A stretch of 64,000 nucleotides of DNA, taken from Cycas panzhihuaensis (Eukaryota > Cycadophyta). A program made the translations under genes and the position numbers. Positions 44,516 through 57,332 of the stretch are shown here, piece after piece; position 1 is the stretch's first letter; each line of letters starts with the position of its first letter. Where the stretch lies: contig CM041465.1 of the NCBI GenBank assembly GCA_023213395.1, forward strand, positions 111,669,741 through 111,733,740, written 5' to 3'. The notes beneath the pieces are model-generated. The model was not told where the DNA came from. It searched no databases and saw only the letters and a list, made by a program, of their open reading frames with translations.

Positions 44516-44826
44516 TGAAGGAAGGATGGATCTAGGGAATAAATCACTCACATGCATATAATGGCAATGGAGAATAAAAAAGAAAGGAAATAAGATATGA
44601 GAGCAAGCTTGGAGGTGAGAATGAATAATAGCTCACTACTTGATATTTCGCCTTTTATTATTGAGGGTGAGCATTAGGGTTAGGATTTTTCCACCTAATG
44701 ACATAAACTTGAAATTACATCTAAATGCACATAAAGTGTATTTCATTAAGAGAGTAATACTAACAATATATCCTAAGGTAACATAATTAATCTACACAAA
44801 TGGCCTTGATACATTAACCTCTTTCA
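44516..44826 (-). repeat. Element K 3' LTR
   Basis: 311 bases; plus-strand ends TGAAGGAAG and CTCTTTCA. Colinear with 51803-52112. Confidence 0.95.
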
Positions 44827-44828
44827 AT

Positions 44829-44838
44829 CACCCCTTAA
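44829..44838 (-). other. Element K polypurine tract
   Basis: Minus-strand TTAAGGGGTG two bases before the 3' LTR start. Confidence 0.7.
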
Positions 44839-45311
44839 TGGTGGAAGGTCATTTTGAGAAAATATATTCTATGAGGTCTTCATTTGAGCCTTATTATTAC
44901 ATTAAAATTTTAAATGACACTTTTGTGGGAAAACCCTTATGGGGAATAAAAACCCACAGACCTTCTAAGATCTATAGCCCTTTTTATAAATCAAAATAGC
45001 TAAGGTGGCTCTTTGATATAGCCTAATAGCCAAGTAGCTTAAATGTACAGCTTAATTTGTTAAGTCTCCATATACTATTTGGTCATCCCCTATGCCCTTT
45101 TCGATTTTCATAGGTTTCAATTTTCTAAAACTAGTACAACCCTTATCCTTCCATGCCCATATAAGGTTTTCATAAATAGGATAGAGCAGAGACTTACTCT
45201 TATTCTTTCGTGCCCACAAGGGGTTTTCACGAAGAGAATAGAGTATGATAATCCTTTTTCCATCTTCTCTGATCAGTTGAAGATGGAGGTCCTAAGGCCA
45301 AGCTACATTCA
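44839..45311 (-). other. Element K 3' untranslated region
   Basis: No coding signal. Plus-strand 45125-45245 holds two diverged copies of a unit of about 59 bases (each with TGCCCA, GGTTTTCA and ATAGAG). The plus open frame 45079-45366 runs through it and is a chance frame. Confidence 0.55.
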
Positions 45312-45760
45312 AAACTATTCAAACTTCACCTTTGACAGTGGTTTGGTGAAGATGTCAGCCACTTGATCTACTATGAGGTAGTATTCTAGTTGAATTATGC
45401 TATCATAAACAAGTTCTCTAATCCTGTGGGCTTTTATACTTATGTATTTAGTATGATCATGAAATATAGGATTTTTTACCATGCATATTATTGATTGATT
45501 ATCTACATGAAGGCTGATATAACTTGTTTGGGTGATATTCAATGTTTCTAATAATTTTCTAAGCCATATCACCTCCTTGTTAGTCTCAGAAATAGCAATG
45601 GATTCAACTTTGACAGTTGAATTAGCAACTATCTTCTACCATCTAGATCTCTATAATATTAGAGCTGTTCCAAGAAATGTTACATACCTAAACATAGATC
45701 TTCTTGTATCTTTATCTCCTGCAAAGTCAGAGTCTGTGTATGTAGAAAGCTTAAATTCAT
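45312..45760 (-). pseudogene. Element K RNase H (copia)
   Basis: Minus-strand reading YSDSDFAGDKDTRRS, VESIAISETNKEVIWLRKLL, HVDNQSIICMVKNP, HDHTKYISIKAHRIRE and DQVADIFTKPL, the standard Ty1/copia RNase H at the C-terminus of pol. The first Asp, the Glu of VESIAIS and the Asp of HVDNQS are present. The 85-codon end is open; upstream stops are TAG/TAA. Confidence 0.95.
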
Positions 45761-46710
45761 TATTAGGTTCATACAATAGACTAAATTTGTTGGTTGTCTT
45801 TAGGTATTTTAACACTCAAACTATAGTCTACCAATGATTCTACTTAGGATTTGTCATGAATCAATACAAGAATACTGATAGAGTGTGTAATATCTGGCCT
45901 TATGGATGAGACTACCTACAAGTTTCCTATAGAGTATTGCATCTGCCTCCCTAGTATCACCATCAGCTGAGAGTTTGGTTTTAGGGTCCATAAGTAAAGC
46001 CACTAGTCAAGCATCTTCTAACTGAAACTTGGTTAGAAGATTATTTATATATTTTTCTTGGGAGAGGAAAATTCTTCTATTCTTTTATGTTACTTTAATT
46101 CCCAAGTAATATTTCATCAAACTAAGGTCAGACAATTCGAACATTTTGCCAAGGTCCTTTTTCAGCTAGCTTATTACCTATTCACTATTACCTGTTACTA
46201 GCATATCATCCACAAAGATTATGAAATAAGTGACTTTATCCATTTGGTTCTTGATGAATAGGGTTGTATCAATATCTTGGTAGTCACAAACCTTGTATCC
46301 AAGCTACCTCATTCTTTCAGACAACTTAGTAAACCAAGCATCGGGGGCTTATTTAAGGCCATATAAGGACATTTTGAATCTACAAACCTTATGCTCTTGA
46401 CCTTTGATCTTATATCCTTCTAGCTGAGCTATGTAAATTTCCTTTTCAAGATCTCCATTAAGAAATGTGGTCTTAATATCAAGTTGGTGGATTTTCTAAC
46501 CCTGTTGAGCATCCAAGGCCATAAGAGTTCTAATTGTAGGTCACTTGGTTGTAGGTGTAAAGACTTCAGTGTAGTTGATGCCTTCCCTTTGTATAAATAC
46601 TTTAGCTACCAACCTTACCTTATGTTTTTCAAGGGTGCCATCTAATCTATATTTATTTTTTAACGCCATTTATTTTGAACTCCGTTTATACCAAGTGGTA
46701 GATCAATAAG
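45761..46710 (-). pseudogene. Element K reverse transcriptase (copia, RVT_2)
   Basis: Minus strand: VRLVAKVFIQREGINYTEVF, LDIKTTFLNGDL, SLYGLKQAPDAWF, the catalytic FVDDMLVTG (46202-46228) and MKYYLGIKV, then the connection YRKLVGSLI. Stops occur at scattered Gln/Trp codons. It belongs to the Pseudoviridae-type pol in which integrase precedes RT. Confidence 0.95.
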
Positions 46711-47299
46711 CTCCTATGTATCATTCTTGATAAGCAATTGGTACTCTTTGTTCATGGTATTTCACCAAGTTATATGCATTACAACTTCCTAGTACAAGAG
46801 AGGCTCTTTATTAAGAGTAAGGTGTAGTTCTATCAGTTCAAGATCAATATACAATAATTCTTGCATCCTTGCTCTATGGGCACTTCGAGTTTTAATTTTT
46901 CCCACCAGATCTAGTTGTATGTACTTATTGAGTTGGCAGGCTTCATGAGATCCTTGAGTTGGGAATGAGGTTCCCATTTCCTCTAGTTCTTAGTTCTCAT
47001 CTTATTCATTAAAATGATCATTTTGTGAGGAGGATGTTGATCTTCCTAAGGAAGATGGTCCTTCTACCACCATTTTGCCTTTGTCAACTGAAGGTGGAGA
47101 GTATGGTTCTTCTATAATGGATTTACCTTTGTCAACTCTACTATCTTCAAGGGATGGTGTTGGATGTGTATTCATTGATTCAGAGTCACAACTTGTATCC
47201 TATGAGACTCTATTACCAGTTTTAAATATTTAGAGTAATTTATGTCTTTCCTCTCCCCCCCCCCTAAATTTTAGAATCTGAACATCATACTTGATAACA

Positions 47300-48270
47300 T
47301 TATTATAGCAGTGTGAGGGTATTTTAGACTCTAGTCTAAGTAATTGATCCTCTGTCTCTACAAAAATGATATCTCTGGTAACGATGATTTTTCATTATGA
47401 AGGTATAAAGACCTTATACCCTTTCTTATCTATATGATATCCAATAAAGATGCCTTTAAGTATCATTGGTTAGAGTTTATTTCAATTTATATTGAGACTA
47501 TAGACATAGCATGTAGAGCTAAAAATTTTAAAGTAGTAAACAATAGGGGCTTGTCCTAACCACATTTTATTAGGTGATTATCCCTAATTTGATGGGATAA
47601 CAACATTGATATAATAAACAACTATCTAAATAGCTTCATCCCATAAGTAGGGTGGTATATTTTTGTATACTAACATAGCTCGACCCATGTTCATAATTAT
47701 CCTGTTTATGCGCTCAACAATTCTATTTTGTTGTGGGGTACCTGCTACTGTTATTTAATGCTTGATGCCATTGTCTCAAAGGTGTAACTTTTAAACTTAT
47801 GCGAGGTATATTTTCCACCATTATCAGTTCAAAGATATTTGAGTTGATAACCTCACTCTTTTTCAGTGTAGGCTTTGAATTCTTTGAATACACAGAAGGT
47901 TTCATCATTCTTATGTAGAAAAGCTACCCATACTATTCTAGTAGAATCATCAATGAAAGAGATGCAATATAACTTACCCTTTAGTGAAGGAATAGGTATT
48001 GGTCCATACATATTAGACTATACCAATTGTAATAGATAGCTTAATTTCCATTGACTTTTGGGAAGGGGTTATATATGATATTTGGAAATGATACAAGCTT
48101 CACATTTAAAGGGATTAAAGGAGAACTTTGGAAGATTTGCAAGAGTGTTACAAAGATCTCTAAGTCTATCAATATAAACATGGCCTATGCGAGCATGCCA
48201 AATATCTTCTAGTGACAACATTGGATCGGTTAGGATGGAATTAAATGTAAATTCTTTATTGGAACAAGGG
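47300..48270 (-). pseudogene. Element K integrase (copia)
   Basis: Gag-pre-integrase zinc finger with WHARIGHVYIDRLRDL and CEACIISK, then a catalytic core with the first Asp replaced by Asn (SNMYGPI), the second present (TDNGGKYTS) and Glu present (NRIVERINR). The frame shifts near 47750-47890. Following C-terminal sequence reaches about 47300. Confidence 0.85.
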
Positions 48271-48579
48271 CTTTAGGTACAATGGCCTTTAGAAGATGGA
48301 GAGTCATTCAGTAAAAAGAATTTGCAAGAGAGATGTCTAGTCAAGACCACTTAATTAGATGGAGGGTGAATGACCTGGAGAGCCTAGTCATTTATGGTTA
48401 CACTTAGATTAAATCCACAAGAGACACATGTGGATAATGAGAGTATGGTTTGTTTGAGATTATGTATATATAAGACATCAAGTATTGTAAAATCTTTTAA
48501 GCCTAGGAGTTTCAGGTGAATGTTATAAATTCCGTTAACTAGTTATTGTGATTAATCAGCCATATGAATAACTCCTTAG

Positions 48580-48700
48580 ATATTTAAGTCAAATGTTTGA
48601 TATAGGTTATGATTGTACGTCATATGTTGAGTTGCTCTTATGTCCATAATCCACTATTCATTGATTGAATCTATACTATTTGCAATTCTAATAGAGCTTA
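48580..48700 (-). pseudogene. Element K protease (copia)
   Basis: WWIMDIRATQHMT matches the copia protease block usually W-I-x-D-S-G-A-T-x-H-M. The catalytic Asp (48642-48644) is kept, but Ser-Gly has become Ile-Arg, so it is dead. Confidence 0.8.
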
Positions 48701-48899
48701 GCATTGGTAAAGGGAATTCACAAGTGATATATATGCATTGAGCTTCAATGTATCTCTTTAGTTGGTCAATGAAATTTGATGCTAAAGATCTCTCAATTCT
48801 TTAAAAATATGCTTGTACAAAACTTGCACCACAAAAGGATTCTTTATAAGTTTGTTCAACATTATGAGCTCCATGTTTTAGTTGGAACTTAGTCAACTT

Positions 48900-49853
48900 A
48901 TAAGTGGCAATTCTATAGTCTTTTCCTAAGTGTCCTTTATGGTTACACCAATCACACATAATAGTTTGATTGCCAATCCCTAAAGAGGTACTGGTTTGGC
49001 CTAATTATATTACTCTTTATTGAGGTGGCCCTTGGCCTTGAGACTATCGAGGTTGTGGTTGAGGTTTTGGTTGACCTTGTGGATAATTTTCCATGTTTCT
49101 TCCTCTTCGTCTTGCTTAGTTATTTCCTTTACTATGAGAGGGACCTTGATATTTTTTGTAGCAAACTTCTTATTCCACCTCAAAGGCTGTATATGGAGGA
49201 GAGTCAGAGGCTACAGAGTTGGTATCAAAGGTCTTGTCAAATTATATGAATTTCTTGACAAGTCTTTCATAGTTGAGTGTCTTTAATATTCCACTAAATT
49301 GAAGACTTCCAAGCAAGTTTTTATAATCAGGGACATGTGGACATGATTGGATCAACAATGCCCAAGTGATACATTAGGTCTTAAAATCTTTATCAATTGC
49401 TTATTTTGTTAGTCGAAGGAGATTTATTATCTCATCAGCTCATCCCTTCTGTATTTTTAATTTGTTCATTTTCAAAATAAGATGAACAAATTCTAAATCT
49501 AACTTGGTATCAAAGTTCTTCTTGAGAATTTTAAGTACCTTCTAGGCTGTATCATATTACTCTTCATTAATCAAGTTGTAGAAGGAGTGATCAGTAACCA
49601 ATGGAATTCCTACATAAATCTTTTCATCATCTATATCCCATTGTAGTTTGGATGTGATATCTATTGGAGTTATTAGGGCAGATCCACTAGAAGCAGGTGT
49701 TGTTGTTGTTGCAAGTATGATGGGTGTAGGCTATAAGTGGGCTCTCCAAAGGCCTTCATACTTTGCAGTATTTTTAACTCCAGTGTACCACAAATCCTAA
49801 TTTTCTTTACCTTTTAATATATAGTTGACATTCTACTTGAATTGAGATGACAT
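48900..49853 (-). pseudogene. Element K gag (copia)
   Basis: Starts MSSQFK at 49853, then DLWYTGVKNTAKYEG, WDIDDEKIYVGIPLV and a UBN2-like region with KVLKILKKNFDTKLDLEFVHL. The zinc knuckle CDWCNHKGHLGKDY (near 48955-48914) has Tyr at the last ligand. TAG/TAA stops replace several codons. Plus-strand open frames at 49020-49286 are shadows of it. Confidence 0.85.
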
Positions 49854-51788
49854 GGTAATGATAAATAAGTAAAAGAGATTACAGAAGTATATGCCACAGG
49901 CACATGTGGCTAGTACACCTGGTGCAGTAGGGATGTAGAAATGAATACCATGATGAGAAGCAAGCAATGATTAAGTACTTTTCAATAATTATGAAAAATA
50001 AGTATAAGTAATGATGTAAGAATGAGACCCAATGTAGGTCTGGAAAAGAGTGGTGATGTGTCATGCTACTAACCTCTAACTTATGTCCAAATATAGGTGA
50101 GGTTTTTATGCCTAAGGCTTCTAATATACGATTAGGACCTTCACCCATGATATTCACACCTACACTTGGTGATGAAATCTAATTCATAGTAGAGCCCAGG
50201 TACTCTGAGTCCTCACCCAGTTCACTAATGAGCATCTATATATCTCCTCCAAAGAGTTAAATAGTATGTGCATATCTCATGCTTATGACAGATATTAGAC
50301 CAAGTTAATTTTAATCATACATTCAAGTTTTTAATTTTCCTGGGTAGTTATCAGGATTATCCCTAATTGGAGGCCGTAGGTATGGCTAACCTGTCCCTTC
50401 ACCACTATTCTAGTTAAGATCAGACCTAGTATGAAACTCACACCTCCCTTAGGTCCTAGACTTTGGTTAACTATGGTCTATTTCAACCAAGGCAAGTGTG
50501 TACACAAGTCAAGAACTAGTGGTATAAATTATATAGATGAGATTCCTTTTAAGAATAATGTAAGTTGTTTCTAAATAATTGAAAACTAAAATAGAAAGTT
50601 GCCAAATGTTCTTACTTACCTTTTGTATTTTCTTTGTTATTGTTATTGCTTTTGTGATACTTTATGTTATGTATGCAAATAGAAAAAGCATGTTAGATTT
50701 AGCAAGGGAACTAGATGTTGCCTCTAATCTAAGGTTTCCCTTGCTTTAGTACAATGTTTTCAAATATATTTTTAGAAATTTTAATACAAAATTTATAATA
50801 GGCTAAAAAGTAGATCAACTTGCCACTAAAATACTGATTTTTCTAAATCTATATGCATGCTATTTTGCCCTATTTTATGATGTTTTCACAAAATTTACAA
50901 ATAATGATAAATGGGCATAATTTTCTAAAAATTATAAATATGAAGGCCTAAATAATGGATTTTAAATTTATGGCAGAAAAAAAAAGTATTCATAATGTCA
51001 TTTTTGATAAATTGGTGAAGTCATATTTCTAAAAAAGCAAAAAAAAAATTTACTCGAAAAAAGCACAAAAGCATAATCCTACCAAATCCAATGCCTCAAA
51101 ATCTGAACTTCAATATGTCAAAAGTTATGTCTTGAAATGTACATTAAATTTTCCTTCTGCACCGTCTCTAAAATTAGCCAAAAATTTACTTGAAATTCCC
51201 TCGTAATATCCTTTATGGTGTTAAGTAGGCAAATTTAGCATCCGTGAGAAAACTGCATAGATCTCACTAATCGATGGATGAAATTTAATGAGATTTGTCT
51301 TAAAATGATCCTAAGATATAAATATACTAGATCCCTTAAAAAAAATTTTAGATTTATAGCTTATGATTAAAGGATTTCATTGGAAAATGTGCCTTAAGTT
51401 ACTTATCCATAAATTTTAACCTTTTATCTTAGCCAAAACTCATTGTTGTAGGCTGAATCTAAAGCTACTCTAGAAGGAAAAATGATCCTCTTGGTAAGGC
51501 AACCCAGTATGCTAAATTTCATCAAAATTTGAGATGGTTAAATTTTCCATAAAATTATAGGCCTTTAATGCTTCCAAGAATGTTCTGGCAACCAATTTGC
51601 TTTAAAAACTTGTATTTTTGACCTCTGAAATACTACACACATAGAGAAAGTAATAGCATATAAAGTAATATAATTTTAAGCTCTCAAAATGTTAAAAATG
51701 ATGAGTGCACTCATAATACTTCACATTGAAGTGAAGGAGAGGTAAAATGACTCCATGCAAGTGGAATGGAGTGAACAGATCCCCTTTT
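49854..51788 (-). other. Element K 5' leader
   Basis: About 1.9 kb between primer site and gag ATG, unusually long for copia. AT-rich, with no domain seen. The 92-codon minus-strand frame 49879-50157 has no recognised motif. Confidence 0.5.
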
Positions 51789-51801
51789 AGCTCTGATACC
51801 A
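51789..51801 (-). other. Element K primer-binding site
   Basis: Minus-strand TGGTATCAGAGCT, the plant initiator-Met tRNA primer site, one base from the 5' LTR. Confidence 0.95.
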
Positions 51802-51802
51802 C

Positions 51803-52112
51803 TTAAAGGAATGATGGATCTAGGTAATAAATCACACATACACACAATAGCAATGGAGAATAAAAAATAAATGAAATAAGATATGAGAGCAAGCTTGGAG
51901 GTGAGAATGAATAATAACTCCCTCCTTGAGATTTTGCATTTTATTATTGAGGGTGAGCATTAGGGTTAGGATTTTCCTACCTAATGACATGAACCCAAAA
52001 TTATATTTAAATGCATATAAAGTATATTTCATTAAAAGACTAATGCTAATAATATATCCTAAGTTCACATAATTCATCTACATAAATGACCTTGATACAT
52101 TAACCTCTTTCA
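51803..52112 (-). repeat. Element K 5' LTR
   Basis: 310 bases, plus-strand ends TTAAAGGAATG (TG decayed) and CTCTTTCA, followed by CTTCC. Confidence 0.95.
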
Positions 52113-52117
52113 CTTCC

Positions 52118-53560
52118 AGCCACGTGGGGTAAATCTCCATGCGCTCTCAATCTCAACCTAGGGATCCTTCCTTTTATGTGCCCCTAGGATACACTTCCCA
52201 ACCATGGGAGTATGGAAAGGGAAATCCCCTTCTTATTTATGGGGTCAACCCCCTCCACCCATATGGCATTGCATAACCTACATGTGGTCCATATGGTTAA
52301 AATCTAATGCCACATCCATCTACCTTATTTTCTTGTATCTTCTTATATGCAGTGCCTCTGCAAGGAGGATGAATCCCTCCTCAAGGATCCTTAACCCAAG
52401 TCCTCTTTCAATAAGGAGCATACCTTCAAGGGGAAATAGGTCCTTCTTACCCATCTGTCTCTCTCAATTCCTTCACATCTAGGATTAGTCCCTTCCCACT
52501 AAGTGGGAGGGAGTTCGTATCCTCCTTTTAGTCAAACCTCTCAAGGAGGATTTGGACATCCATGACCACCTTCTCCTTCACCTTTTATTGACCCAACGAT
52601 TCATCCAAGGGCCCATCCCTTCATTAACTATAGGTCAACCCCTTTATCCATTGAAGCGTTAAGGACCAACTTATTGCCTCATCCTCATGAGGTTCCTAAG
52701 TTTGATGAGACCTCTTCCTAAGACCCAACTGAATATGTCAGGAGTTTCTCTATGGTATGTATCAATTATTGGGCCTATGATCACATCCTAATAAAGCTCT
52801 TTCCACATTCCTTATAGGGTGGTACCCTTAAGTGGTTCTATTGCCTCCATGCTCATTCGATTCATTCATTCTAACAACTTTTAGATGAGTTCATCAACTA
52901 TTTTGATGTTACTCACTCCTTCGGGAGTGGAATAAAAGCCTTATTATCTCTTAAACAAGGTCACAAGGAGATGAATTATGGCTTTGTTAGGAGTTTTCAT
53001 GAGCTCCTTCACTCCAAGAAGGACGCATTGCCTGAGGAGGTAAAAAGGGATCTCTTCATGAATGCCCTTCATCCAAAGTATATGTTGAGGTCCTCAAAAT
53101 GGGGGCAACAACATGTGACTCCACTATAGCGAAGTGTTTAGCTCTTGAGGCTATTAAGATCCAAGTAGGTCTCAAGAAGCCTATCAGACCGTCACAATGA
53201 CATGAGGTACCCCTTTCATCTAATGACATCAAACCTTAACAACCCCCAAAGTCTTCAACCCGCTCAATAGAAAAGACTTTAGATCTCTTAACCTTTGCCA
53301 TCTGTTCCTTTGAATATATGATGAAGGAGCTTAAGCTCCAAGATCCTCCCCATCACCAACTTCTCATAGACCTGTTCACTAGGCTTCTCAAGTAGCACCT
53401 CCTAAGGATGGAAATACTTATGCTTCTCAAACAAGGAAGACTAATCCTTCCTTAGAGAAGAAGTGGTGTTCCATTGATAGTGAATTCTTCCATGAGGATT
53501 CACAATGTAGGGCATAGCATCCTAAACCTGCTCCACATCATGATTCCTCTCCCAAGTGGG
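52118..53560 (+). pseudogene. Element C gag, remainder
   Basis: The Pro-rich linker (52118-52620) continues the region cut at 44515. The Retrotrans_gag domain (52660-53200) shows LIKLFPHSL, GGTLKWFYCL, KALLSLKQGHKEMN and LKMGATTCDST, with a frameshift near 53080. The zinc knuckle (53467-53508) reads C-S-I-D-S-E-F-F-H-E-D-S-Q-C: the first His ligand is Asp. Stops at 52872 (TAA) and others. Confidence 0.85.
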
Positions 53561-53879
53561 AGTTTAGGTCCAACCTAGACCAACTTGTTCATAGAGATTC
53601 TTTTCCCAAGCATGGTGAATGAGATCAACACACCTAACAAAGGGGGAATCGGAATAAGGGAAGATCTCATAACCCTTGTCCCATGTAATCTAAATGGAAG
53701 TGGGCAAGAGGCTCCTCCTCTCCTTCCAATTCTCACCATCAAACCCCTTCACATTCTTGATCCCAGAATAAAGGAAAGAGAGTCATTCAGATACTTGAGA
53801 CCACACCCCTATATACTTTGACTAAGTCTTAAGTGACCAAAGAGGCCATAGGTACCTCTTCCTCTTCCCAACTTGATCC

Positions 53880-54558
53880 TCCCTTGGCAAACCATCCTTC
53901 TAAGATTTCTCTGCTCTCCAAGACCATCCCTGTTCACCTGGGTCACTATGATTTTTGAAAGGCACTTCCCCAACTAATTAGGAAAGGGAAACCCTTCTCT
54001 ATCAAAGATGAGCTTCATACTATAGCTACTAAGATGTCCATGATGGATGTCTTAAGGAGTTATCTAGAGCAGCTTGCTCTCCTCTTAGAGACTTTAGGGC
54101 TGGTGGATGACTCCATCTACGCTTTGGGTGTTACCCCAAGTTGGGAACCTATTATTTCTTTTGACCTTAAAGATCTTCCCCTGACCAACAAAAGGGAATG
54201 CCAATAGCACTACCCTTTCACTATATCTATAGGCACTCTTGAGTGTACTTTCTAAAGGACTATTATAGATAAAAGTTCTTCTTTTAATGCTATGCCTTTA
54301 TGCATTGTACGTGAGTTAGGTATAGCAACTCTTAAGCTAGGTCTGTGGTGTTGTCAAGGCTATAATGGTAGTGAGAAAATGCCTTTAGGTTCTATTTCCA
54401 TTCCCCTTACCCTTGAGGACAAAACCATCATCCCTGATATTATGGTCCTTGATGTAGACATGGACTACAATCTTCTGTTGGGATGCCCATGGCTTGATCA
54501 GATGGGAGTCATGTACTCATCTTATTGGGGACAGCTTAAATTCATCCACAAAGAATGA
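53880..54558 (+). pseudogene. Element C aspartic protease
   Basis: Conserved pre-protease region from about 53930, then IIDKSSSFNAMPL with catalytic Asp at 54268-54270, GYNGSEKMPLGSISIPLTL and DMDYNLLLGCPWLDQMGVMY. This frame is open from 54292 to 54558, the best-preserved protease end of the family. Confidence 0.85.
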
Positions 54559-55330
54559 ATGGAGGATATTTCCCAGGAGACTCCTCCCATTATATAATCT
54601 CACCAATCTTGTCAAGTGGTTTGTGATCCAATGAAGGCCAACAAAGGTCCATCCACTCATGCTTCTGTTTACATGATTAACATTCCTAGCATATCTTGTC
54701 CAAAGGAAGGACCCTTATCTTCTTCTTATAACCTCACCCGGTTTACCCCTACTAGTGTAGGGAGCTATGGATATCTCATTGTTTTAAGAAATGATGAGTC
54801 TAATGGTGAGGACGAGGACCTCCCTCATCCCATATCCCTCCTAAATACAAGTAGGAAGTGCTTACTTCATTTCAGGTCCTAACCTAGAACTACTTCTATC
54901 GAGGAGCATAGTCCTCCTGCTGAGTCACACATGGTTATTCCCATCTCTCGTGTGACCTCCTATGCCACTTCATCTTCCATCTCATCACCCTCCTTGAGTA
55001 AGGAGGCTAGGGAAACTCCTATCACACATCACAAGAGAATACCCTTCGACTCTTCTAAAGAGTCCTCTGACTATATTAACTAGTGGGTTGATCGTTATGG
55101 TCCCACTGCTCCTCCTGTTCCTCGTTCCTCATCTTCTCCAAGCATAACTATCTATAGAGTAGACTGCTTAGAGAATGATGAGGTATTGTTAGAGCATTTA
55201 TCGAGCTCTAGCCCAACCTTCCTCCTTATCACTATAAGCTTGGTTACTGGAAGATTCTATCCCTTGGGTCACCCCTAGTTGACCCAAGTCAGCCTAGCTC
55301 TTCTTCACTCCTTCTTATTAACCAAGTCGC
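54559..55330 (+). pseudogene. Element C protease-RT linker
   Basis: Colinear with B 12966-13755 and D 63162-63860: Ser-rich, then acidic DESNGEDEDLPHPISLL, then Lys/Glu-rich SSKESSDYIN followed by TAG where the others have Trp. No catalytic motif. Confidence 0.65.
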
Positions 55331-56285
55331 CCTTCATTTTGAGGAAGGGAATGCCATGTGCATTAGGGCAACCAAGGACATCATCCTTACCCTTGGTAAG
55401 GTCATCAAGGTGGGAGCATAATGTTCTCCTAAAGAAATAGAGGAATACACCCTTCTTTTTTAGGAATTCTATGATGTTTTTGTGTGGGATTACACTAACA
55501 TGAAGGGAATAGATCCCTCAATTGTCACCTATAGTTTTACCAATATCTTAGGCGCTTGCCCTATGCAACAAAAGTAGTGCCCCCTCCATCCTAAGCTATC
55601 TATTGTCATTTGGAAGTTGAAAAACTCTTAGATACGAGGTTGATCACTTCCCACGATTAACCTAAGTGGGTTTCTAATATTATTCCTGTTGCTAAAAAGA
55701 ACATAGTGATCTGGATATGCGTTGATTTTTGAGATATCAACAATGCATATCATAAAGATAACTTCCCCTTACCTTTTATCGATCAAATCATTGATCACAC
55801 CATCGGATTTGAAGTCATGTCCTTGATGGATGGATTCTCTAGTTACAACCAAATCTAAATCTCTCCCAAAGACTGTAACAAAATGGCCTTCACTACTGCT
55901 CAACGTACCTTCTCTTACAAAGCAATGCCTTTTGGACTAAAAAATGCAAGCACCACTTACTAAAGGGTGATGCAATTCATCTTCCATGACCTTATAAATA
56001 AAACCCTTAAGGTCTTCATGGATGACATGATGGGTCTTTCTCGAAATAAGGTATGTCACCCTGAAAATTTGCATGCCATCTTTACTAGATGTCACAAATA
56101 TCACGTTAGCCTCAATCCGCTCAAATGTGTGTTTGCCATAACAAGTGGTAAACTCCTAGGTTTTCTCCTTTCTAAACAAGGAATCCAAATTGACCCCGAT
56201 AAATTCAAGGCCAACCTTGACATACCTCCACCTAAGACATAATGGCAAATCAAGTCGTTCTTAGGCAGGTTGGGTTTCCTTAGGC
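55331..56285 (+). pseudogene. Element C reverse transcriptase
   Basis: EFYDVFVWDYTNMKGIDPS, a frameshift near 55610, LITSHD-PKWVSNIIPVAKKN, KDNFPLPFIDQIIDHTI, MSLMDGFSSYNQI, MPFGLKNASTTY and catalytic FMDD at 56015-56026, followed by LNPLKCVFAITSGKLLGFLL in one open frame (55967-56242). About 60 bases are deleted before RNase H. Confidence 0.9.
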
Positions 56286-56298
56286 TTTTCTGGGCAAA

Positions 56299-56601
56299 CT
56301 AGAGCTTAAAAGAGCCTTCACTTCCACCCCAATCTTGGCACCCCCTCTCTTTGACCATCCCTTCATCCTTTACACCTCGACTACTGATGAATCCTTAGGG
56401 GCTATGCTTGATTAAGGGGATGATTGAAGAACTAAGTGAGCCATCTATTTTATTAGTCACACATTAGTTACTGCTAAACTCAATTACTCCCTCGCTGAGA
56501 AGAAATGTCTTGCCTTGGTTCATGCAACAAAGAAATTTAGGCATTACTTGCTCGACAACACCACTCAAGTGATCATCTAATCTAATCCCTTGAGATACCT
56601 C
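56299..56601 (+). pseudogene. Element C RNase H, truncated by D
   Basis: Reads RAFTSTPILAPPLFDHPFIL, TDESLGAML, AIYFISHTLV, EKKCLALVHATKKFRHYLL and SNPLRYL, then stops abruptly. In B the same protein continues after DPLRYL with STQFVLTRRI. The break is exactly where the D LTR begins. Confidence 0.9.
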
Positions 56602-57324
56602 TGTTTCGCAGCTATCGAGAATGAACACAGATGGCACCTCATAGGTAAGCATAGGTATATCTTTAATTTCACCCTTCATTTACTTCAAAATGTAATTAGA
56701 TATTCATTAGATGCATTCTATATGGTATTGTTATCTGCATGGTTAATATACTTAGATTGCTTTCTCTTTTATGCTTGTAACTATTATTTCAGCCTATGAT
56801 GACTTGGGACAAATGTCCCATGGCATAATATAGCCCTCCATCACACCTCCACAACACTCTTGAGTACTCTCCGACTCTCATAGCCTACTTTTGATTGTCT
56901 TTTAGTATTGTACGATCCCTAACACCCCATTTTAGGATTGATCACCCTCACGCTTGCCACTTATCTCACATTGGGACATAATCACCACCTTTTCCTTAAT
57001 TGATGAGGCCTCATCGGTAGCTAATAGTCCCCTATATGCCTTACTAGTTTAGAATTTTGGTTTGTTAGGGCCCAAGATCTTTCATTTGGGGGCCTCCTAG
57101 CCCCCCCCCCCTTTGTTTTTCTCCTATATTTTTAACACATCGTGACATTATTCATAGTGCCATAGCAAACTTTGTAGTATTGTAAAGATTATCACAGGAT
57201 GACTGTCTATTTGAATCCTTAGCCTGTTAATGGCTAGTTTTACATTTATTACAAAACTGACATATGGCAATGGGTTATTTCCTACCTAGAGTGATCCCTA
57301 ATCACCCGATAGACCAAAATTTGG

Positions 57325-57332
57325 TATAAAAA
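57325..57332 (+). promoter_or_regulatory. LTR D TATA box
   Basis: TATAAAAA at the position conserved with the other family-G LTRs. Confidence 0.7.

Larger units (their letters stand above)
44516..52112 (-). mobile_element. Element K: complete Ty1/copia retrotransposon
   Basis: 7597 bases on the minus strand with both LTRs, target duplications, primer site, polypurine tract and the copia gene order gag, protease, integrase, RT, RNase H. LTR ends are TGAAAG...CTTTCA. By hand count the LTRs differ at about 30-35 of 300 aligned positions, so the insertion is old, yet it is younger than element C, which it interrupts. Coding parts carry many stops. Confidence 0.95.
40495..56601 (+). mobile_element. 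Element C (family G Ty3/Tat-like), split by K
   Basis: LTR (40495-43682), primer site and gag start, then the copia element K (44516-52112), then the rest of gag, protease, linker, RT and part of RNase H. It is truncated at 56601 by the LTR of D. Its LTR and that of D are clearly closer to each other than to A and B. The five bases before it (AACCT, 40490-40494) are the predicted left target duplication. Confidence 0.85.

Noticed and set aside
49020-49286. Plus-strand frames around the K gag
   Set aside because: Opposite strand of copia gag; no domain on the plus strand.
44516-52112. Host gene on the minus strand
   Set aside because: All readings are copia gag-pol between LTRs; no intron-exon host gene.
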